NCBI GenBank assembly: GCA_016800925.1
Contig: JABCPU010000114.1
Coordinates: 62,001 to 126,000 of the forward strand
Reading direction: 5' to 3'
DNA from: Suillus spraguei
Taxonomy: Eukaryota > Basidiomycota > Agaricomycetes > Boletales > Suillaceae
DNA: 64,000 nucleotides
Shown: positions 57,582 through 64,000 of the stretch, in pieces
Numbering within the stretch: position 1 is the first letter of the stretch
Layout: each line of letters opens with the position of its first letter
Made by a program: the position numbers and the translations under genes
The notes under the pieces: generated by a model
Seen by the model: the letters and a program-made list of their open reading frames with translations, nothing else
The model's database searches: none
Told to the model about the DNA's origin: nothing

Positions 57582-59440
57582 TTAAGGTCTCGCTAAAGAC
57601 AAGCGGATCAGCGGAATTGCTGACATGACATAACGACAAAACATACACAGGCGATGATTTAGAGTGATTTTGATAGTAGTCTGGATTAACTGCGCCTTTG
57701 TCAAAGATGATTCCTTCTTCTCCTGGAAGAACTTCGCTATCCAAGCAGGTAAATGTCCTTTGTGTGGAGACAGAAGTCTTAATGACTTCTTGATACGCAT
57801 GTACGGCAACGCTCACAGCTTCCCTCGCAGTAACTGCATGCGGTGACCCAATGTGCTGCTTGAGAGCAATATCAACAGGGGAAACGGACTCTTGCTCCTC
57901 AAGGTGGTGCCGCTTGTCAAAAATGTAGAAAGAATGTTCGAAGATAATGGCAGAAGCTAAATGATCAATAATAAGTAGGTTCATCACAGTGTAACCTGAA
58001 ATGTACCAGAACTGAGCTGAACAATATTTTCCGAGGGTGATAAGCCAGAGACCTGATATATTCGTAACATAGAAAATGTTTGTACAATTTATGACCAATC
58101 GGACATACCACAGAGAGTTACTTGGAATGCATCTCATCACGATCACTCCAAGAAAACTGGGCAAAAAAATCGTCCACCTCTGCTGATGATTGATGCATTC
58201 ACAATCTGTCAATGTATGATATCTTCGATCAGCATGGCCCGAAATCAATGAAGGATGAAAAAACCAACGTCCTATTGATCGAATCAGTGATGTCGCTTAC
58301 GAGGAAGACTCTAGGTTCAAAACACTCACAGTCTGTTAAGAAATGTGCGGTTTCAGTGCTAAGCAAAGCTCTAGCTCGACGAACTGACTTCTTACAAGTG
58401 GATGAGTAATATAATTGGTGAGCCGCAAGGCTAAAGCTCGATCGGAGGTGAAGATGCTCACAACCCGTTGATGGATCAGTGATGTCGTCGACGAACAACG
58501 CTCAAGCTCAACGGGAGATGAGAACACTCACGAACTGTCAACCGGGATCGGCAATTTCATTGGTCAGTGACGCCCTGATTTCACTGCGGATCAATGCGCT
58601 TACGTCCTGTGAACGGATGGGCGATGTCTTCAGTCAGATGACTCGAGCTCGATGGTAAATCGACCAACTCACAAGCTGTTGACAGAGCAGCAATATTTTA
58701 GGTCAGTATGGCACAAGGGCGACAGAGAATAAATATACTCACACCCTAACAATTTATCGGTGATTTCATCGATGAGGAAGGTTGGAAGTCGACAGAGGAT
58801 AGTCACACCCACAAGCTATCAACGGATCGATGAATTATTCCGTCAATAGCTCGAGGTTTGTAGAGGATCAATGTACTGACCTCCTGAAGATAGCCATCAA
58901 TTGTTTTGATCGGGAGTGCTTGAACTCGAAAAAGGATCAATGTGCTCACGTCCTATCAAGAGATGAGAGATTACTTGATTCAGGAAGACTCGAGTTCCAA
59001 GGAGGATCAACAAAATCACACGCTATAAACAGTAGGTAACGACTTCGATCAGCATGACTCCAGCTCGAAGGAGGATCAACACACTCACACCCTGCAAACA
59101 GTGGGCAATGACTTTAATCAGCATGACTTGAGCTTAGAGGATCAACATACTCACGTCCTGCGAACAGTGGGAAACGATGTCGATCAGCACAGCTCAAGCT
59201 CGAAGGAGGCTCAACACACTCACAACCTGCGCACAGTAGGCAACAGCTTTGATCAGCATGGCTCGAGCTCGAAGGAGGATCAACACACTCACACGCTACG
59301 AACAGTGGTAAATGACTTGTATGAGCATTGCTGGTGCTCACAAGATGATCAACACACTCACAACCTGCGAACAGCGGGCAACGACTTCAACCAGCATGGC
59401 TGGAGCTCGAAGGAAGATCAACCCTCACAGAGTGTGGATA
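57582..59440 (-). pseudogene. Copy C: 3' half of the plus GTPase gene, inverted and decayed
   Basis: From right to left: a micro-exon array (codon starts from 59362 down to 58203), then the 48-nt exon 58156-58109, the V-S-G exon, the ASAIIFEHSFYIFDKR exon, and the shared SRP-stop ending at 57582. The G domain is missing. Lesions: the 48-nt exon contains an in-frame TAA (58120-58118), one micro-exon is two bases long (near 58390), one acceptor is ACG (near 58455), and the coiled-coil exon is frameshifted near 57790. Intact micro-exons in order: gtt, cgt, gtt, gac, ggt, cgt, gac, gag, ctt, ggt, ctt, gac, ttc, then (after two damaged ones) act, gac, att. Confidence 0.85.
58203..59440 (-). repeat. 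Array C: diverged micro-exon / intron array
   Basis: Introns of 58-70 nt with GTGAGT-type donors and CAG/TAG acceptors, separated by three bases. The five or six right-most still match the 66-nt unit of arrays A/B. The left ones match the distal introns of A/B one for one. The codon series E-L-G-(V/L)-D is kept across A, B and C. Confidence 0.85.
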
Positions 59441-60155
59441 GTGGGCAATGGCCTGGATCAGCATGGTTGGGGGTCGAAGGAGCCTGATCATCTGAGGCTT
59501 GAAGGGCTCTGTGGAAAAACTAGTGAAGTCCAGGGGCGTCTTGGATAAGCTCGTGTCGCACTAGCATTCATAGATTTTTGATCTGATTCTGTTGATAGTG
59601 GAAAACCTTTGCCTCGCTGATTTCCTGATGTACTTGTAAACCTGTTCTTAAAGTTGTGCACTGTACTCAGCATGGTAAGGTTTGCTTAGAACACACTGGA
59701 GGGCGTCTAAGAAGAGGTGTGAGCGAGCGGGCGATACAATGATAATGGGAAGAGTGCGAATACGAAAGAAATCTTGGATGGGCATTTCTGGCAGGAAACA
59801 GAATAGATTCGTAATAATCAAGACAGGCGTTATCCACCCACTTGCGGAGCACGTCAAACACGGAGAGAAAACTATTGATGTCCTCCATTGATCCCTCCCA
59901 TCAGACAGAATATTCAAAGCTATAGTGTACCGATTCAGAATCATGGGCGTGCCACCGAAAGTATGATAATCATGATCAAGGGCAGCGTGCTCAAGGTGTG
60001 TGGTTAGATCGTTGCAGAGGTGTTGTGATATGATAGATAGTTTAGGGGTGCATGTGCGAGTTGTGTGCGTGTGCGGTGTGCGCCCAACTTTGAGTGTCCC
60101 TTTTAGAAATTATTACCCATGTGCTGCAAGCATCTTTCCACAGTACGCGACTTTC
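59441..60155. other. Intergenic between copy C and HET relic
   Basis: The right edge of copy C fades out near 59470. Overlapping minus and plus ORFs at 59640-59944 are not recognised. Confidence 0.35.
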
Positions 60156-60490
60156 TCAGTGGTAGTGATCAAGGTCAGGAAGTCCGTTGGCTTTGACCTC
60201 GTATATCTCCCGGTCTTGAGCACGACTCTGTTTGACTGCTGTGACACGAAATGCAATGCAAGAGAGATGCAGTCTGCAGTTCGCGACACGAGGAGTGCTC
60301 ATGTGGCCAACAAAGGTATAAAGCTTCGAAGCTGATTCCATAGCCTCAGCGTTTCGCAGCAATGAGACGGAAGCCTGAATCTCATTTTGAGACAAAGATA
60401 GCGGCATGCACGGCAGAACTTTGCATGAAATAATGCTGGGAATGTTGAGGGTGAAAACTACTGAGATCCATCTTTTCCAAAACAAATTGG
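60156..60490 (-). pseudogene. Fragment of a second HET gene, C-terminal part
   Basis: The minus frame reads SQNEIQASVSLLRNAEAMES, then STPRVANCRLHLSCIAFRVT and YEVKANGLPDL. It parallels SEAEMQRSVSSLQDTVVVEL, DHRRLHLPCIAFPVT and YEVKADGLHDL of the adjacent HET gene. Only ~100 codons remain, so it is a truncated tandem copy. Confidence 0.8.
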
Positions 60491-60499
60491 TACAAATAG

Positions 60500-63400
60500 C
60501 TATAATATCTCGAGGGTCCTGATGTCCATCATACTATGAACAGAATCCACGTCTTTGACTTGTGTAATGATATCATGATCTGATGCAATTCTCTTGTATT
60601 CTCCGCTGCGTTGCTGCACCAGCAGGAATGCGCTGAATGGCTGTCCAAGGCGAACAATCAATCGCATTGCACGGTCGCTCAATTCTGAACCAACTGGACC
60701 CTGTTCTCCAGGGGAGTCGGGCAGAGCGAAATTATTGTCATTCACGCTCTCTGTATCATCTGCGTAACCAGGCAGTTCGAGGAGACGACGATCCCAGGGA
60801 CGGGCGAGTAAGAATGACTGTCGGGCGGGTCTTCCTCGTGAGAACTGAAGTAACCTGTCCTCCGTGGTGATCTGCAGGTCGTGAAGCCCGTCTGCCTTGA
60901 CTTCATACGTGAAGTAGGTCTCCTTGTGTTCAATTGGTCTTCGTCTCACTTCTGTGACAGGGAATGCGATGCATGGCAGATGCAGCCGGCGGTGATCAAA
61001 ACGTGGAGCCCTCAGGTGATCGAGAGAGCTGTACAATCTCAAAGCCAACTCAACAACCACGGTGTCTTGCAACGACGAGACCGATCTCTGCATCTCAGCT
61101 TCAGATATAAATGGCAGCGTGTATGGTGGGGCTTCGTATGAAGTGATATCGGCAGGCAGACAGCTGTTAAATTCGGATGATGTTCCGACCCAATCCAGGG
61201 CAGTGATATCCCCAGACTCAGCGACGATCTCCTGCAGGAGCCGCCCGAGCGCATATTGCTTCTTTTCACCATACATGATAGGGAGTCGAACACCAAAGAT
61301 CCCAAATAATGAGTATGCGATGTCTTCTTCTACTGTGGTGACACGCGTCGACGCCCATTTCAGTTTCTCGCGGGCGTTGATCATTCCAGGACGGAATGCG
61401 ACAAGGGTTTGTGCATCTATCCCCGTCGCATCTTCCAACTCCTGCATTATTGAGATGGACTGTTTGTGGTTGGGAGAGTTGTCATTGAGATACGGGGTCC
61501 AGTCACTTTGGTAGAAGCGGATGACTTTTGGGGCGAGGAATTCCGGTACGGTCCATCCTCGCGTGTTCCACGCGCTCCTTGCCAGTGCACCCGGCTTCGA
61601 CGAAGGTGGAACATCTGACAGGTAGACCATCGTGAGTGCTGAGGTGCGATACCAGACGAATATGGAATTGAGGGATTTTTGGAGTTCGACGTTGTTAGCC
61701 TGGTCGATGCAACATGAATCAATCCACCCCCAGCGATACCCCGCAGCATGAGCAGTTTTGCAGAAAGACTGCAACTTGACGATGCCGCCAACTGCTTTTA
61801 ACTCATCAATTATGTTGTCCTTGACGTCGTGCAGCAGTGGTTCATTTCGTTCCCACCGATGTGATAGCGTGACACAACGGAAGTACGTTGCCACGACATC
61901 TTCGATGCGCTCCTTTTGGAGATCTGCTAATAATGATGACAAAAGCTCCTGGTACTCTGTGCTCATGCTGAAGGCATCGATCTGCACCTCTCGATCGCAT
62001 AGGCGGCCAGTGAAAGTATTAAGCAGACGATGCGGTGCGTCGTCGAGCTGAGCCTTGATGGTCTCTTGAATAGCTCCTTCTGCTTCAGATGGATCAACGT
62101 ATTGTTCGCGCAGCTCTGGAGAAAAAGTCAATCATGTTCAAGGATGTAGTTATTTGGCGCCGTACTTCGTGTTTGGATGCCAGGAGCATTTTTCAACTTG
62201 GAGAGCATGGTTTTGAACGCCTCGATAGCTTCATCATATCGACGCGCGCCATGAAGTACAGCGTACTTCAACTGATAGCCAATGTAAGAGGAGGGGTTGA
62301 GTTCGACAACCTACGCATCACGAAAATGAGCTTCGAATACGAAACTGTAGCTGTCATCACACCTTTTCCGCGTCAAGGAGTGCATCATCCCATAGCATTT
62401 TCCTCGACTTAGCCTTACTGCGGTTCGCAAAGATGCTATCCGTTGCAAGATCGAGGTCTATCGCTGCAAAGTAAAGCTCGACAGCTGTCATAATTACCCA
62501 CAGCGAGGAAAGCATCGCCACTCGCAGCGAGGTCAGTCACTCCAGCAGTAGCATAGAGCATACTGCAATCACGCTTGAAAGCTAAATGAGATGCGGTTGA
62601 GTATTATACCTGGTTGACATCACGAAGACGTGCCTGTGGACCAATCAAGGGAGAGTGCTTTCGTAGCCTCATCAGCCATATCCATCATGGATCGGTATGC
62701 TTTTATGGCTTCTGGAAGTCTACTTGCCAGAAGGAGCGCATGGCACAAATTCTGGTGTGCAGTTCGCCACAAGGACTTGAGGTCCCACCCGAATAACTTA
62801 AAAAGGTACAATCAGACGTAAAAAATGATTTCCTGTTACATTGCAATCAACCTACCACTATAAAGACATCATATTTGGAATGGATGTCTGACATAGATGA
62901 GAAACGAATGACGTTCACAGCGGAAGTGAAGTTGTCGGCAGCTTCGTTGTGACGTGCGTCGTCTAATGCATTCATTCCCATTTGTACATGTAGATAAGCC
63001 TGAAAAAATCAGTACCAATGCAGGAATCTGGAGTTGACTGTCTCAGGAGCACTCACTTCCACGATACAACACGCAAGAGAATTTGCGTTGGAACGAGTGA
63101 CAGCTAGCTTTTGGACGCGCAGAATTGCATCGTCATGTTGATCTGCATTGAAAAGAGCGATGGCCTTACAGCTGTGGTGTAAATAGCGAGTACATGAGAT
63201 GCAATCGACGTACTTTAATCAAGAGCAGAAGACGAGTCTTATTCAAGTCTACGTCCACATACATGAACGCAAGGTCAAATGCTTGCGTCGCGTCTTGTAA
63301 CTGTCGTTTTCCACAGTGGGCGATGCCCTTGGAGATACAGCCCACCAAAGATGGCTGGATGCTGATGCTCTGTATCACCATATAAGATAGACTGTGTCAA

Positions 63401-64000
63401 AAAGGTCGCGACGGGGCAGTGTATCTCACCCTGAGTGCGTCATCAAGTGCGCGGTCCCAGTCAGCTTTTCTCGCCATAACGAACGAACGATTCGCGTAAG
63501 AGTTGTATTCACGACTATCAGCGTCGATCTCTTTGGTGAATAGTCTAGCGGCAGTAGGCAAGTCCCCAGTTATGCATGCATTGCGGGCTGTTGTGTTGAT
63601 AGCGAGGATCTGCATCACGCATCGTCAGATGTCGCGGTAAGAGTGAAGGTTCCAAACATGCCTGACAATCGGACTGTCGAGCCTTGGCATCAAGACTGAG
63701 TATCAATATGCAAGAAGACGAGTAAAGAAAGAGAACTCACATTATCTGCGACTTGCTCCTTCGGGTTATCTTCCTGTAATGTATCCTTGGAGACAATGAG
63801 ATGTAGAAGGGACGTAAAATGAAAAAAACCTCACATCTGATGCCTTGTCCTTGAGGATGCCCTCCAACGAAGGTAATGCCCACTTTGAGATCTTTCAACC
63901 TACTCCTCCGCTCAGGATGTACTTGGCATCCATGGAGAAGGTGACACAATACACCGGAGCAGTGTGTTTGAATATGGCGATGGGTTGTTGATCCGAAAGC
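60500..64000 (-). CDS. WD40/TPR-HET protein, 5' end off window, upstream exons damaged
   Basis: HET domains trigger vegetative incompatibility and related cell-death responses in fungi. The last exon (62115-60500) is intact. It reads YFRCVTLSHRWE, WGWIDSCCIDQ, VYLSDVPPSS, RGWTVPEFLAPKV, EDIAYSLFGIFGV and ends MMDIRTLEIL. Upstream exons read a WD40 blade (TAPVYCVTFSMDAKYILSGG, 64000-63898), a linker, and TPR helices (AARLFTKEIDADSREYNSYANR; RRYDEAIEAFKTML), with exons at 63835, 63773-63741, 63682-63662, 63609 onward, to 62310-62166. Lesions: an in-frame TGA at 63897-63895, directly followed by family-like sequence, and a frameshift near 62486-62495. Introns at 63661-63610 and 62633-62582 fit only as GC-AG. 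Either the upstream part is dead or HET is translated from an internal start. Confidence 0.75.

Noticed and set aside
59049..59487. 128-aa plus ORF of NDFNQHDLSLEDQHTH-type repeats
   Set aside because: Antisense reading of micro-exon array C.
62486..62500. 13-nt GT-AG intron that would repair the TPR frame
   Set aside because: Far too short to be spliced. A frameshift is more likely.

Overview
This is nuclear DNA from a basidiomycete fungus, most likely an Agaricomycete. Boletales is my guess from remembered protein families and is not proven here. The reasons are intron-dense genes with ~46-75 nt introns, a velvet regulator, a two-finger GATA factor, F-box, DUF6535-type and TPR-HET genes, and fungus-type P-loop GTPases. 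There are no operons. All gene models below were spliced by hand by following reading frame across GT-AG (and some GC-AG) introns.

Layout. 1-2960 (+): 3' part of DIS3/RRP44, the exosome nuclease. 3946-6777 (-): velvet-domain regulator. 8323-27403: a ~9.3 kb block present twice in direct tandem (unit A 8323-17545, unit B 18107-27403). Each unit has a divergent pair of GTPase genes (minus gene, ~1 kb shared upstream region, plus gene) and ends with a decayed copy of the velvet gene 3' end. 28447-34072: an F-box relic and a DUF6535-type relic, both frame-broken. 35030-35729 (+): a small secreted GPI-type protein. 36182-36592 (-): a compact conserved-looking ORF. 37430-38960: decayed copy of a WRAP53/TCAB1-like WD40 gene with a TA-flanked hairpin element inside it. 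41598-43371 (-): the intact WRAP53-like gene. 46663-50198 (-): GATA factor. 56158-59440: an inverted, decayed third copy of the 3' half of the plus GTPase gene with its velvet relic. 60156-64000 (-): a HET relic and a WD40/TPR/HET gene.

The striking object is inside the plus GTPase genes. After the G domain the reading frame enters a series of introns separated by exons of exactly one codon: 29 consecutive micro-exons in unit A (one of them 9 nt) and 34 in unit B, all phase 0. The first 16 (A) or 21 (B) introns are near-identical 66-nt units, which makes a 69-bp tandem repeat of AG + one codon + GTGAGT. Most of the variation between repeats falls in that one codon. Further 3' the introns become unlike one another, but the one-codon exon pattern continues for twelve more exons and then enters ordinary exons ending in a shared stop. 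The older copy C keeps the same pattern and many of the same distal codons. I infer that tandem duplication of an intron plus one codon has built a length-variable, sequence-variable peptide into a GTPase, and that any micro-exon can be skipped without losing frame. I do not know of a described case.

The other theme is gene decay and duplication: several relics of neighbouring genes and six introns that fit only with GC-AG borders.
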